A DNA stretch of 64,000 nucleotides from Flavobacterium anhuiense (GTDB lineage: Bacteria > Bacteroidota > Bacteroidia > Flavobacteriales > Flavobacteriaceae): positions 310,001 through 374,000 of the forward strand of contig NZ_FMVC01000005.1 in the NCBI RefSeq assembly GCF_900101855.1. Reading direction: 5' to 3'. Within the stretch, counting starts at the first letter, position 1. Each line of letters begins with the position of its first letter. Shown here piece after piece: positions 17,711-27,616 of this stretch. The notes beneath the pieces are model-generated. The model was not told the origin of the DNA. It saw only the letters and a list, made by a program, of their open reading frames with translations, and did not search any database. The translations under genes were made by a program, and so were the position numbers.

Positions 17711-18541
17711 ATGAAGAAGATTATATTTTTGGTTGTATTTATTTCACAAATAAATTTTGCTCAAAATACTTTCCCATTGCCATCTGGTGATGTTGGAATT
17801 GGAACCACAAATCCAGCTGGTACTCTACATTTACAAAAACTAAACTCAAATTTAGTTTTTGATTTAAACACTAATAGTTTATGTAAAATAGTAAGCAAAG
17901 GTTGGAATGCCAATATTGATATACATACATTTCAAATTAATGGCATCGAGAATTTAAACCAGCTTCATTTAAATACAAATGGAAATATAGGTGTTGGAAC
18001 AGATCAGCCTCAGGCTAAATTCCATATTCAAGGTGATTTACAAAATAATGGAAATATACTTCTCGGACATATGGGAGATACTAATTATTTAACTTCAAGA
18101 GAAGTGGGGCAGATATTAGCAATTAGAGGATCACAGGAAATAACATTTGGGACTTATACAGATAATTGGTATAATCGAATGATAATTTCGAATTCAGGAA
18201 ATGTTGGAATAGGTACCGTTAGTCCAACTAATAAACTTGATGTAAACGGCACAATCCATTCCAAAGAAGTAAAAGTTGACATGAAAGACTGGTCAGATTT
18301 TGTGTTTAAAAAAGAATACAATTTGCCAACATTGGAAGAAGTTGAAAAGCATATTGCGGAAAAAGGCTATTTAAAAAATATTCCAAGTGAAAAAGAGGTT
18401 TTAGAAAATGGGATTAATTTAGGAGAAATGAATGCTAAGCTTTTGCAGAAGATTGAGGAGTTGACATTATACTTAATTGAGATGAAAAAGGAAAACGAAG
18501 GCTTGAAAAAAAGAATAGAGAAAATTGAAAAAAAATGGTGA
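17711..18541 (+). CDS. GIGT-repeat secreted protein 2 of 7 (type-A C-terminus)
   Basis: 276 residues with the signal MKKIIFLVVFISQINFAQ. The repeat units are GDVGIGTTNPAGTLHL, GNIGVGTDQPQAKFHI and GNVGIGTVSPTNKLDV. The segment between units 2 and 3 differs from every sister copy, while the C-terminal module (KDWSDFVFKKEYNLPTLEEV...EKGYLKNIPSEKEVLENG) is nearly identical to copy 3. It starts four bases after copy 1, so the two are in one operon. An 88-base stretch is identical to copy 3 (18324-18411 against 19222-19309), suggesting recent gene conversion. Confidence 0.85.
   Translation: MKKIIFLVVFISQINFAQNTFPLPSGDVGIGTTNPAGTLHLQKLNSNLVFDLNTNSLCKIVSKGWNANIDIHTFQINGIENLNQLHLNTNGNIGVGTDQPQAKFHIQGDLQNNGNILLGHMGDTNYLTSREVGQILAIRGSQEITFGTYTDNWYNRMIISNSGNVGIGTVSPTNKLDVNGTIHSKEVKVDMKDWSDFVFKKEYNLPTLEEVEKHIAEKGYLKNIPSEKEVLENGINLGEMNAKLLQKIEELTLYLIEMKKENEGLKKRIEKIEKKW
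18324..18411 (+). repeat. Identical direct repeat shared by GIGT genes 2 and 3
   Basis: These 88 bases recur without change at 19222-19309, starting TGCCAACATTGGAAGAAGTT. Both copies lie in the C-terminal module. A comparable run of about 70 bases is shared by genes 5 and 6 (near 21347-21417 and 22397-22467). The identity exceeds that of the surrounding sequence, which points to gene conversion. Confidence 0.8.
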
Positions 18542-18542
18542 A

Positions 18543-19424
18543 ATGAAAAAGATTTATTTATTAATTATTGTGTTTATTTCACAAATAAATTTTGCACAAA
18601 ATACTTATCCTTTTCCTGAGAATGGTAAGGTTGGTATTGGAACAACAAATCCTCTAAGTAAATTAGATGTTATTGGTACTGCGATGTTCAGAGAGACTAA
18701 TTCTTCTTATTACAGCGAATTAAGTTCAGATGTCAATAATGCATATTTAAGAAGTTATGGCGTTGCAAATTCTCTTCTAATATATGATATGTTGGGGAAA
18801 CCAATCGTAATGCAACCATATTTAGGTAATGTTGGTATTGGGCTTTTTAATCCTGATGCAAAATTGGTTGTAAATGGAAATGCAAAGGTAAAAGAGAACT
18901 TATTTGTTACTGGGGCATCGGGAGGGTACACAACTGGGGATAATCCGATTTTATATTTTGGGGTCACGAGCGATTTTGCGAAGATAAGTGTTCCATTTGC
19001 AGATAAAATGATTTTCTCATCATACCATGGATATACTTTTAATACAAGCTATAATAGTGCTTCGGCACTTCCTGCTGTAACTATTGATATTATTGGTAAT
19101 GTTGGCATAGGTGTTACTAATCCTACTAATAAACTAGATGTTAAAGGGACTATCCATTCGCAAGAAGTTAAAGTAGATATGACAGGCTGGTCAGATTTTG
19201 TATTTAAAAAAGAATATAATCTGCCAACATTGGAAGAAGTTGAAAAGCATATTGCGGAAAAAGGCTATTTAAAAAATATTCCAAGTGAAAAAGAGGTTTT
19301 AGAAAATGGAATTAATCTGGGAGAAATGAATGCTAAGCTTTTACAGAAGATTGAGGAGTTGACTTTATATGTGATTAAATTGAATAAAGAAATTGAATTG
19401 TTAAAAGAGGATAAACAAAATTAA
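18543..19424 (+). CDS. GIGT-repeat secreted protein 3 of 7 (type-A C-terminus)
   Basis: 293 residues from the ATG at 18543. An in-frame ATG at 18525 overlaps the previous gene and would put six charged residues ahead of the signal peptide MKKIYLLIIVFISQINFAQ, so the inner start is chosen. Units are GKVGIGTTNPLSKLDV, GNVGIGLFNPDAKLVV and GNVGIGVTNPTNKLDV. The linker between the second and third units contains a Gly/Tyr-rich stretch (VTGASGGYTTGDNPILYFG). It begins one base after the stop of copy 2. Confidence 0.85.
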   Translation: MKKIYLLIIVFISQINFAQNTYPFPENGKVGIGTTNPLSKLDVIGTAMFRETNSSYYSELSSDVNNAYLRSYGVANSLLIYDMLGKPIVMQPYLGNVGIGLFNPDAKLVVNGNAKVKENLFVTGASGGYTTGDNPILYFGVTSDFAKISVPFADKMIFSSYHGYTFNTSYNSASALPAVTIDIIGNVGIGVTNPTNKLDVKGTIHSQEVKVDMTGWSDFVFKKEYNLPTLEEVEKHIAEKGYLKNIPSEKEVLENGINLGEMNAKLLQKIEELTLYVIKLNKEIELLKEDKQN

Positions 19425-19488
19425 AAAACAAAAATACTACCGTATTACACTAATTAAGTATTGGATCAAAATTTTTATATTGAAAATC

Positions 19489-20433
19489 ATGAAATTAAAA
19501 ACAGTATATCTTTGGATTGCCTTAGCCTTTTTTCAATTTTTAGCTTCGCAAACATATGAACTACATAATTCTGTAAACTTTAACAATGTTAATGATGGTC
19601 GTGATGTTCCAGACGGAATCACATGGTTTAAACCCGAGCCATTAGATTATGGCATTTATCGAACTAGTGGATCTTGGTCTTTACCCAATTTTCAACAGCT
19701 TAAAATTGCTTTTGAAACAGGTATTATTATTGACGGTGGTTTTAGATATGGCAAAAGCGGCATGTATTTGCAACCTAACGGCGGTTTTGTTGGAATTGGG
19801 ACATTAAATCCGTCGCAAAAATTAGATGTAAATGGAAGTGGTATATTTCAAGGAGCAGTTATTAGCTCAATTTCAAATGAAACTGGCGGGCATATACAAT
19901 TGATAAATCCTTCCAAAAACGGAAATGGAGTTGCCAGTACTTGGATGATATATAATATGACGGGAGTGTATGGAAATAGTCTGCAATTTTGGGCGTATGA
20001 TAATTTAAGCTGTGGAGGAGGATTATGCAATAATCGTTTTACTATAATGGATAATGGCAATGTTGGTATTGGGCAAACAAGTCCAAATAATAAATTAGAT
20101 GTTAACGGTACAATCCATTCCAAAGAGGTAAAAGTAGATATGTCAGGCTGGTCAGATTTTGTATTTAAAAAAGAGTACAATCTGCCAACATTAGAACAAG
20201 TTGAAAAGCACATCGCTGAAAAAGGACATTTAGAAAATATTCCAAGTGAAGAAGAAGTTTTAAAAAATGGAATTAATTTGGGAGAAATGAATGCTAAGCT
20301 TTTGCAGAAGATAGAAGAATTGACTCTTTACATAATTGAGATGAAAAAAGAGAACGAAACAATAAAAAAAGAGAAGCAAAAGTTTGAAGAAATATTTGAA
20401 CGACTAAACAAAATTGAAAACCAATTAAAATAA
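19489..20433 (+). CDS. GIGT-repeat secreted protein 4 of 7 (type-A C-terminus)
   Basis: 314 residues from the ATG at 19489. An upstream TTG at 19480 adds three residues and is less likely. The signal is MKLKTVYLWIALAFFQFLASQ. The first 80 residues of the mature protein (NFNNVNDGRDVPDGITWFKP and following) are unlike the other copies and precede the units GFVGIGTLNPSQKLDV and GNVGIGQTSPNNKLDV. There is a cysteine pair (CGGGLCNN) in the middle linker. The 64-base gap before it is the largest in the array and could hold a second promoter. Confidence 0.85.
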   Translation: MKLKTVYLWIALAFFQFLASQTYELHNSVNFNNVNDGRDVPDGITWFKPEPLDYGIYRTSGSWSLPNFQQLKIAFETGIIIDGGFRYGKSGMYLQPNGGFVGIGTLNPSQKLDVNGSGIFQGAVISSISNETGGHIQLINPSKNGNGVASTWMIYNMTGVYGNSLQFWAYDNLSCGGGLCNNRFTIMDNGNVGIGQTSPNNKLDVNGTIHSKEVKVDMSGWSDFVFKKEYNLPTLEQVEKHIAEKGHLENIPSEEEVLKNGINLGEMNAKLLQKIEELTLYIIEMKKENETIKKEKQKFEEIFERLNKIENQLK

Positions 20434-20443
20434 ATTCTTTAAA

Positions 20444-21529
20444 ATGAAAAACAAACTGGTTTTGGTTACTGCAATTATATTTTCTATATCCGTTAAAGCA
20501 CAGTTATATGTTCCCAATGGTCAAATAGAAGGTAGTTCTGTTAATAATAATGTTGGTATTGGTACACAAACTCCAGTAGCAAAACTTAGTGTTCAAGCTG
20601 GTCCAAATGGATATCCAACTCCGTTAAAAGCAATTAGTATTTGGGGACCAAATTCACCTGCTAACGCAAATTCAGCTCAAGATTTAAGTTGGGATTTCGC
20701 TGCAGCAGGATCATCAGCTATTAGAAGTTATAGAGGATCTAATTTTGATACTTACATGCAATTTTTAACAAATAGTGATTTTGGTGGAAATGCGCCACAG
20801 ATCAGAATGCATATTAGTCAAAATGGTAATATTGGAATTGGAAATACAAATCCAGCTGTAAAACTTGATGTATATGGTACAATAAGTAGTTACGAGCCTA
20901 CGGCATTGGGGGCAACTATAAATTCCTTTCAGTTAATAAGTCAAAGAAGTGGCAATGTTGGTGAAAATACAATTATAAATAGATTATGGACATATCGAGA
21001 TGGGAGTCTGAATAATTGGTATGCGTCAAGACTTCACGATGGAATCTCAGTGGATAATTCTTTTCAAACTCCAAATATCGATACAAAAACATGGTGGGAA
21101 AGAGATCCTTTAGATAATATTCAGTCATGGGGAAATAATGCTGAAACTTACTTAACAATTAATAAAGGTAATATTGGAATTGGTACACAGAATCCAGATA
21201 CGAAATTAGCAGTAAAAGGCACAATTCATTCAAACGAAATCAAAGTGGATCTTAATGTTCCAGCACCAGATTATGTTTTCGAAAATGATTACCAGCTTAA
21301 ATCTTTAGAAGAAGTTGAAAATTACATCATTAAAAATAAGCATTTACCAGAAATTCCTTCAGCAAAAGAGTTCGAGAAAAACGGAATAAATGTTTCTGAA
21401 ATGAACATGGCTTTATTAAAAAAAATAGAAGAATTGACTCTTTATGTAATAGAACAAAACAAACGTTTAGATAAAGTTGAAAAAGAGAATATCGAACTAA
21501 AAAGAGAAATAAATTCATCTAAAAAATAA
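20444..21529 (+). CDS. GIGT-repeat secreted protein 5 of 7 (type-B C-terminus)
   Basis: 361 residues, the longest copy, with the signal MKNKLVLVTAIIFSISVKAQ. Units are NNVGIGTQTPVAKLSV, GNIGIGNTNPAVKLDV and GNIGIGTQNPDTKLAV. From here on the array switches to a second C-terminal module: the WSDFVF motif becomes PAPDYVFENDYQL, followed by [29 protein letters not shown] and [20 protein letters not shown]. The linker is Trp/Asn-rich (WYASRLHDGIS, TWWERDPLDNIQSWGNN). Confidence 0.85.
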   Translation: MKNKLVLVTAIIFSISVKAQLYVPNGQIEGSSVNNNVGIGTQTPVAKLSVQAGPNGYPTPLKAISIWGPNSPANANSAQDLSWDFAAAGSSAIRSYRGSNFDTYMQFLTNSDFGGNAPQIRMHISQNGNIGIGNTNPAVKLDVYGTISSYEPTALGATINSFQLISQRSGNVGENTIINRLWTYRDGSLNNWYASRLHDGISVDNSFQTPNIDTKTWWERDPLDNIQSWGNNAETYLTINKGNIGIGTQNPDTKLAVKGTIHSNEIKVDLNVPAPDYVFENDYQLKSLEEVENYIIKNKHLPEIPSAKEFEKNGINVSEMNMALLKKIEELTLYVIEQNKRLDKVEKENIELKREINSSKK

Positions 21530-21534
21530 TAACA

Positions 21535-22563
21535 ATGAAACTTAAAATTTTATTACTGCTTTTATCTTTCCAAATAGGTTTTTCTCAAAATACATTTCCA
21601 TATCCTGAAAATGCTAGTATTGGAATTGGCACCGTTACTCCACAAGCAAAATTACATGTCAATAATGGAGACAATTCGTATGGTACTATTTTGGCCAACA
21701 GTAACGAAGCTGCTTTTTCATTGTATGCAAAGTCTTTGTTTACGCAACCTATTTATACCGAATCATTTAGGCTTGGATTGAAATACAATGATGTTGAAAA
21801 TAATGGCTTTATTTCATTTTATAGAGGTGCGTCTGTAAATGGCGGTTTTTTAGGTTTTTCTACTAATGGAGAAGAAAGAGTGAGTATTATTACTAATGGA
21901 AATGTTGGTATCGGAACAAAAACTCCTGAAAGCAGATTATCGGTTGCAGGCTCTTTAACAATAAATGGCAGCCTTAGTAATACTTTACAGAGACCATTGA
22001 TTACGGCTGGTACTTTAGAAAATGGAGAAATTAGAGGATATAGTGGAGCAGGAAATGCATACGATGATGGTTTTTTAAGATTATCTGCAGGAGCTGGAAC
22101 ATCTTCATATGTTAAATCATTTATTGACCTGTCTGGTTATTCAACAGTTCCGGATATGAATGGTAATATAATTTTTGGAACTTATGGCTCTGAAAGAATG
22201 CGTATTGATAGAAATGGTTATGTTTCAATTGGTACAAAAGCTCCAGACGCACTATTAACAGTAAACGGAACAATTCATTCAAGTGAAGTAAAAGTAAATT
22301 TAAATTTTCCTGCTCCAGATTATGTTTTTAAAGAAGATTACAATTTGAGATCTCTGCAAGATGTTGAAAATTATATTAAAGAGAACAGTCATTTGCCAGA
22401 AATTCCTTCAGCAAAAGAGTTCGAGAAAAACGGAATAAATGTTTCTGAAATGAACATGGCTTTATTGAAAAAAATAGAAGAATTGACTTTGTATGTAATT
22501 GAAATGAAAAAAGACATTTCTATGCTAAAACAAGAAAATGAATTGCTTAAAAGTACAAAATAA
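21535..22563 (+). CDS. GIGT-repeat secreted protein 6 of 7 (type-B C-terminus)
   Basis: 342 residues with the signal [18 protein letters not shown]. Units are [32 protein letters not shown] and a divergent [16 protein letters not shown]. It carries the type-B module, sharing a run of about 70 identical bases with copy 5. The start lies five bases after the stop of copy 5. The linkers are Gly/Ser-rich ([20 protein letters not shown]). Confidence 0.85.
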   Translation: MKLKILLLLLSFQIGFSQNTFPYPENASIGIGTVTPQAKLHVNNGDNSYGTILANSNEAAFSLYAKSLFTQPIYTESFRLGLKYNDVENNGFISFYRGASVNGGFLGFSTNGEERVSIITNGNVGIGTKTPESRLSVAGSLTINGSLSNTLQRPLITAGTLENGEIRGYSGAGNAYDDGFLRLSAGAGTSSYVKSFIDLSGYSTVPDMNGNIIFGTYGSERMRIDRNGYVSIGTKAPDALLTVNGTIHSSEVKVNLNFPAPDYVFKEDYNLRSLQDVENYIKENSHLPEIPSAKEFEKNGINVSEMNMALLKKIEELTLYVIEMKKDISMLKQENELLKSTK

Positions 22564-22577
22564 ACCTAATCATAAAT

Positions 22578-23507
22578 ATGAAGAAATATTATCTTATTCT
22601 TTTCTTACTTTCTGTTGCGTTTGGAAGTGCTCAGAATTATAGCAATATTGTAAATTATTCAATTAATGGTACTCCCGTAAATGGTGTTAAGATAAAAACC
22701 AATTTGCCTTTTAAAGTAGATTCACAAATGCCAACAATAACGATTTCTGGTTTTAATTATGGAAGTAGTGAACCAATAAGGTTAATGCTAGTATATTACA
22801 TATGGTACACAGGGGTAAATATTGAAGACAGCTCTACATATTATTTTTATGAGCCTAAAATGTCTTCCTCAGGAAGTTATACACCCCAAGTATTTTTATC
22901 AGTTGAAAATGGGAAAGTGGTAATTTTTATAAACGATAAGTCATATTTTCAGAGATTTACTGTAAGTGCTTACGCTCAAGGAATGCAGGAAACTAGTAGC
23001 TGGTTTCAGGGATGGACGGTTGTTGATGAGCCGATGACCGGAATTAAAACAGTTGAAGTTCCATATCAGAATAGATTTAAAGGAAATGTTTATTTATCTG
23101 GAGGAAGTATTTGGAATTCGGCTGGAAATGTTGGAATAGGTACAGAAAATCCAGATGCAAGATTGACCGTAAATGGAACTATCCATTCTAAAGAAGTAAA
23201 AGTTGATACAAGTATTCCTGTACCAGATTATGTTTTTAAAGAAGATTACAATTTGAGATCTCTTCAAGATGTTGAAAATTATATTAAAGAGAACAGTCAT
23301 TTGCCAGAAATCCCTTCAGCAAAAGAGTTTGAGCAAAACGGAATAAAGGTTTCTGAAATGAATATGTCTTTATTAAAGAAAATAGAAGAATTGACTCTTT
23401 ATGTAATTCAACAAAATAAAAAGATTTATGAATTGCAGCAGGAAAATAAAAAGTTGACGGATTTAGAAGCAAGATTTCAGAAATTTGAAAATGCAATAAA
23501 GAATTGA
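22578..23507 (+). CDS. GIGT-repeat secreted protein 7 of 7 (type-B C-terminus)
   Basis: 309 residues with the signal [19 protein letters not shown]. It differs from its sisters in having a single unit ([16 protein letters not shown]) placed after a 180-residue N-terminal domain of a different kind ([20 protein letters not shown], then a Tyr/Trp-rich beta-sandwich-like region). The type-B module and a coiled coil with many Gln/Lys residues follow. It is the last gene of the array. The 179 bases after it, before the oxidoreductase gene, show no clear terminator. Confidence 0.85.
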   Translation: MKKYYLILFLLSVAFGSAQNYSNIVNYSINGTPVNGVKIKTNLPFKVDSQMPTITISGFNYGSSEPIRLMLVYYIWYTGVNIEDSSTYYFYEPKMSSSGSYTPQVFLSVENGKVVIFINDKSYFQRFTVSAYAQGMQETSSWFQGWTVVDEPMTGIKTVEVPYQNRFKGNVYLSGGSIWNSAGNVGIGTENPDARLTVNGTIHSKEVKVDTSIPVPDYVFKEDYNLRSLQDVENYIKENSHLPEIPSAKEFEQNGIKVSEMNMSLLKKIEELTLYVIQQNKKIYELQQENKKLTDLEARFQKFENAIKN

Positions 23508-23686
23508 GACAGTTTTAATCGAAGAAAAAGCTATAAATTATTTTCTTTTGAATTCTAAATTATTTTGGGCGTTATAATCAGGTGTTTTTACGTGACTGTA
23601 TTTTATTTTAATGAAATACATTTACTTGAATAATGATTTTGGTGTAATTGACTTAATCATGACTAAAATCATACAAAACGCTCCAA

Positions 23687-25450
23687 ATGAATGAGAATGA
23701 AAGACACGTAATTATTATTGGCGGTGGAGTTGCAGGAATGAGTGCCGCTCATGAACTTGTTGAGCGCGGATTTAAAGTCACTGTATTTGAGCGCCAAGAA
23801 AAACTTTGTGGTGGAAAAGCCAGAAGCATTCCAATAAATGGTACAGCAACATCTCCAAGTAAAGAATTACCTGGTGAACATGGTTTTCGTTTTTTTCCTG
23901 GTTTTTACAAGCATATCATTGATACAATGAAGCGTATACCTTTTAAGGGAGATTTAGATGAAAAATGCGTTGCAGATAACTTAGTTGACTGCCCAAATAT
24001 GATGATGGCAAGAGCAAATACAATTCCTATTGTTTTACCAAGCCACCTGCCTCGTTCAATAAAAGGAATTAGAGATTTACTTGAAAAAATCAAAATCTTT
24101 GATACAGGATTAAGCGAAGAAGAAAAAAAATTAATTGCTTTAAAATTATGGCAGCTACTAACAAGCTGTAAAGATAGACGCTTTAATGAGTATGAGCGTA
24201 CTGGATGGTGGGAATTTACTGAAGCAGCAGTACATAGTGAAGCTTATAGGACAGTCTTTGTTGACGGTCTTACTAGAACTTTAGTTGCTGCAAAAGCCGA
24301 AACTTGCAACACTAAAACGAATGGAGATATTTTAGTGCAATTAATGTTCAATATGGTGGATCCAACAAGGCATACCGATAGGATTTTGTCAGGACCAACA
24401 AATGAGAAATGGCTTACTCCTTGGTTAGATTACCTAAGATCAAAAAATGTATGCTTTAATTTTGCAAGCGAAGCAATAGATTTTGAGGTTAAAGAAAGAA
24501 AAATAGCATCTGTTAAGATCAAAAAAGATGATTTGATATCGAGCCATGAAGCAGACTATTTTATCTGTGCAGTCCCAGTTGAAAGGGCAGCTCCAATTTT
24601 AAATCAACGACATTTATTAGAGTTAGATCCCAATTTAAAATTTACCGATACACTTAAAAAATCTGTCGCATGGATGAATGGAATACAGTTTTATTTAAGA
24701 GAAGACGTAAAAATTGTTGATGGGCATATCATTTTATCAGATAGCCCTTGGTCGTTAACAGCAATTTCGCAAGCGCAATTCTGGAATGTAAGTCTTTCTG
24801 ATTATGGCGATGGTAAAGTAAAGGGAATAATATCTGTAGATGTAAGCAATTGGGAAAAAAATGGATTGCTGGTGAATAAACCTGCAAATAAGTGTAATAA
24901 ATGTGAAGTTATACTCGAAGTTTGGTACCAGCTAAAAATATCTTTCAATACACCAGTAGCTATATTAGAAGATGAAAACTTGTTTATGGCTTTTATTGAT
25001 GATTCAATAATATTTAGCGAAGATCTTTTTGATGAAGAAAAAAGAAAATCGAACTGTGATATAAACACGTTTGTGCCATATGGTGCAAATACAGTGATTG
25101 AAAATGAAGAACCGTTGTTGGTTAATGAAATTAATACTTGGTCAATTCGCAATGATTCTCGCACCTCAATTTCTAATCTTTTCTTAGCCTCAGATTATGT
25201 TAGGTCATTTACAGATCTTGCGACAATGGAAGGAGCTAATGAGGCTGCGCGCAGAGCAACAAATAACATTATAGACGTTAGCGGAAGTAAAGCGAAGTAT
25301 TGTAAAATATGGGATATTCATGAGCCTAAATGGTTATTATTCTCAAAGTATCTTGATAAAAGAAGGTATAAAAAAGGATTATCATGGAAATCTCATGAAT
25401 TGTGGTGGGTAAAATTAATTAATTACATTATTTATTTGTTTAAAAAATAA
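23687..25450 (+). CDS. FAD-dependent oxidoreductase (amine oxidase/phytoene desaturase-like)
   Basis: 587 residues. The N-terminus has the dinucleotide-binding fold HVIIIGGGVAGMSAAHELVE ending in the acidic residue of FERQEKLCGGKA, as in the amine oxidase/carotenoid desaturase/hydroxysqualene dehydroxylase group. GEHGFRFFPGFYKHIIDTM is a typical second FAD contact. The C-terminal LFLASDYVRSFTDLATMEGANEAARRA matches the final FAD-binding motif. The substrate cannot be read from sequence. The gene lies six bases before a sensor kinase gene and so probably shares a transcript with a two-component system. A cysteine pair, NKCNKCEV, occurs near residue 405. Confidence 0.85.
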   Translation: MNENERHVIIIGGGVAGMSAAHELVERGFKVTVFERQEKLCGGKARSIPINGTATSPSKELPGEHGFRFFPGFYKHIIDTMKRIPFKGDLDEKCVADNLVDCPNMMMARANTIPIVLPSHLPRSIKGIRDLLEKIKIFDTGLSEEEKKLIALKLWQLLTSCKDRRFNEYERTGWWEFTEAAVHSEAYRTVFVDGLTRTLVAAKAETCNTKTNGDILVQLMFNMVDPTRHTDRILSGPTNEKWLTPWLDYLRSKNVCFNFASEAIDFEVKERKIASVKIKKDDLISSHEADYFICAVPVERAAPILNQRHLLELDPNLKFTDTLKKSVAWMNGIQFYLREDVKIVDGHIILSDSPWSLTAISQAQFWNVSLSDYGDGKVKGIISVDVSNWEKNGLLVNKPANKCNKCEVILEVWYQLKISFNTPVAILEDENLFMAFIDDSIIFSEDLFDEEKRKSNCDINTFVPYGANTVIENEEPLLVNEINTWSIRNDSRTSISNLFLASDYVRSFTDLATMEGANEAARRATNNIIDVSGSKAKYCKIWDIHEPKWLLFSKYLDKRRYKKGLSWKSHELWWVKLINYIIYLFKK

Positions 25451-25456
25451 ATAGAG

Positions 25457-26635
25457 ATGCTTAAAAGACTAACTTTATATTTTATTCCTTTAGAAAAGCA
25501 AGAACTGCCAGAAATATTATTAAAATATAAGTTGGTAGTGAACATAATCTTAATTACTTTTTTGTTCGACCTTGATTATGCGCTTATTACTGTAACGATT
25601 AAAATGAGTGAAGGTACCATAAGTTTAATTGCCGCTGCTATACTTCATTTGTTGCTGGTCTTTGCAATAAAGAGGAATGTTTCTCTCTTATTTATTGTTA
25701 ATTTTTATGTTTTAATTGGTGTATCAGCAGTTTTTATTTCTATTTATTTCTCTGGAGGACTAAATTCACCTGTTTTGCCTTGGCTTGCAACATCACCTGT
25801 AGTTGCCTTACTTATGAATGGAAAAAAGACAGGACTAGTTTGGCTTTTTATTAATTCGGGGATAGCGTTATATTTTGGAATTTCTGATAGGTTAGGATAT
25901 GCTTTCCCATTACATTATGACTTAGATTGGAAGAATTCGCTAGCGATAAATTGTTTAGTTGGATTGATTCTAATTGTGTTTTTTGTCTCTTTTGTATTTG
26001 AAAGCGGAAAAAATTCAGCATTCAAAAAATTGGCAGAGAATAGTATACTTCTAGCAGAAGAAAAACGAAAGAATGCTTTTCATGAAATTTCGCAAGAAAT
26101 TCATGATGGCGTAGGTCAGACATTGTCTATCATTAAACTCAATCTTCATTTATTAGAAAAGATAAAAGATGAATCTGGCGGAAAACTTAATGAGACAGTT
26201 GAGCTTGTAACAAAAGCTATCGTCGATCTTCGCAATATTTCCAACCATCTATATAGTGAAAATCTTCATAGCTTCAATCTTGAAAATGCATTAAATGATG
26301 ATCTCACTTTAATTAAAAATATTGGAACTCACTCTGTTTTGCTTAATATAACGGGTAAACCCAATCTTGATCCCAAAACTTCTTTCACAATGTATCGTAT
26401 AGCCAAAGAAGGTTTAAATAATATCTTGAAACATGCCAATGCAACATCTATAACAATTACTTTAGATTACTCAAATCAGTTTAGTATGATGATACAGGAT
26501 AACGGAGTCGGAATTTCATATAAAAATGAAAATGGACAAGGTATTGCTAGTATGCGTGATAGAATAAGTTTGCTTGGAGGATACATGTCGATTGAGAATT
26601 CAGGTGGCGGAACGATATTAAAACTGTTAATATAA
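25457..26635 (+). CDS. Membrane sensor histidine kinase (HisKA_3/NarL-type)
   Basis: 392 residues. About six hydrophobic segments cover residues 25-185 with no large periplasmic loop, so the stimulus is probably sensed in or near the membrane. A short linker leads to the dimerisation/phosphoacceptor helix EISQEIHDGVGQTLSIIKLN with His-216. The ATPase domain has MYRIAKEGLNNILKHANATS (N box), DNGVGIS (G1 box) and GQGIASMRDRISLLGG (G2). This is the DesK/NarX-like subclass, which pairs with LuxR-type regulators such as the one encoded five bases downstream. Confidence 0.93.
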   Translation: MLKRLTLYFIPLEKQELPEILLKYKLVVNIILITFLFDLDYALITVTIKMSEGTISLIAAAILHLLLVFAIKRNVSLLFIVNFYVLIGVSAVFISIYFSGGLNSPVLPWLATSPVVALLMNGKKTGLVWLFINSGIALYFGISDRLGYAFPLHYDLDWKNSLAINCLVGLILIVFFVSFVFESGKNSAFKKLAENSILLAEEKRKNAFHEISQEIHDGVGQTLSIIKLNLHLLEKIKDESGGKLNETVELVTKAIVDLRNISNHLYSENLHSFNLENALNDDLTLIKNIGTHSVLLNITGKPNLDPKTSFTMYRIAKEGLNNILKHANATSITITLDYSNQFSMMIQDNGVGISYKNENGQGIASMRDRISLLGGYMSIENSGGGTILKLLI

Positions 26636-26640
26636 CATCC

Positions 26641-27291
26641 ATGGAGACTAATAATCAGGATTTGCTTATTGCACTAGCAGATGATCAGCAGCTTTTTTTG
26701 CGATCTTTGGCAACGCTTATTGATGGTTTTGATGGAAAAAAAGTAATCATGGAGGCATTGAATGGAAAGGATCTTCTCAGTCAATTAGAGATTACGTTAC
26801 TGCTTCCTCATATTATACTGATTGATGTCAATATGCCTATTATGAATGGAGAGGAAACGGCTCTATTGCTATCAAAAAAATATCCTGATATAAAACTTGT
26901 TGCTCTTTCTATGAAAGATGATGATCGCACTATCATAAAAATGATAAAGGCTGGCTGCTGCTCCTATCTTTTAAAAGACATTCACCCTAATGAATTGGAT
27001 AAAGCATTAACAGAGATCAATAATAATGGCTATTATAATAGCGATACTATTAACAAGAATCTTAGACGATTGCTGTGTCATGATGAAGCGGAATTAAAAT
27101 TATCAGCAAACGAACAGTTATTCTTACATCATGCTTGCAGTGATATGACTTATAAAGAAATCGCTTCGAAAATGTGCCTTTCAGAAAAGACAATTGATGG
27201 TTACCGTGAAGCTATCTTTGTTAAATTAAATGTGAAAAGCCGTGTTGGTATGGCTTTAGAAGCAGTTCGCCTGCAGCTAATTTCGCTATAA
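26641..27291 (+). CDS. LuxR-type response regulator
   Basis: 216 residues. The receiver domain carries the acidic pair ADDQQ, the phosphoacceptor Asp-62 in LIDVNMPIMNG, the conserved Ser in ALSMKDDD, and the Lys in YLLKDIHPNELDKAL. The C-terminal LuxR/NarL helix-turn-helix contains MTYKEIASKMCLSEKTIDGY and VKLNVKSRVGMALEAVR. Co-transcribed with the kinase at 25457, it is its evident partner. Targets are unknown. The oxidoreductase in the same operon and the secreted-protein gene that starts 325 bases downstream are candidates. Confidence 0.93.
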   Translation: METNNQDLLIALADDQQLFLRSLATLIDGFDGKKVIMEALNGKDLLSQLEITLLLPHIILIDVNMPIMNGEETALLLSKKYPDIKLVALSMKDDDRTIIKMIKAGCCSYLLKDIHPNELDKALTEINNNGYYNSDTINKNLRRLLCHDEAELKLSANEQLFLHHACSDMTYKEIASKMCLSEKTIDGYREAIFVKLNVKSRVGMALEAVRLQLISL

Positions 27292-27616
27292 TTCAAAAAA
27301 CAGGAATTTTCCCCCTTCCTGACCGGAAATCTCCCCGAAATCAATTTTCATTCACACTGTATTTTAGCTATGTAATTCTTTAGGATAGATAAAGTAGCAT
27401 TGATAATTGTGCTAAATAATGCTTTGTAGAAACGGAATAGAAATATGTTGAGTTTACGAATTTAAAATTTGATGGTTAAACTTAGTGTTACTTCTTGAAT
27501 TACGCATTACTATATTTTATTGAATCTAGTAAAGAAACTAATTTTTTTATCGATGCGATGGACAATATTTATTTCATTGATTATCTAACTATTAATAACC
27601 CTTTAAGACCCCAATT
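27292..27616. other. Intergenic region, no gene seen
   Basis: This 325-base AT-rich gap lies between the response regulator and the secreted-protein gene at 27617. No coding frame or clear hairpin terminator was found, and no full TAnnTTTG promoter was recognised. It probably holds the end of the two-component operon and the promoter of the next gene. Confidence 0.5.

Noticed and set aside
16762..23507. Treating the GIGT-repeat proteins as eCIS tail fibres
   Set aside because: All seven carry Sec signal peptides, whereas injection particle parts are made in the cytoplasm, and they are 9 kb or more from the eCIS operon.
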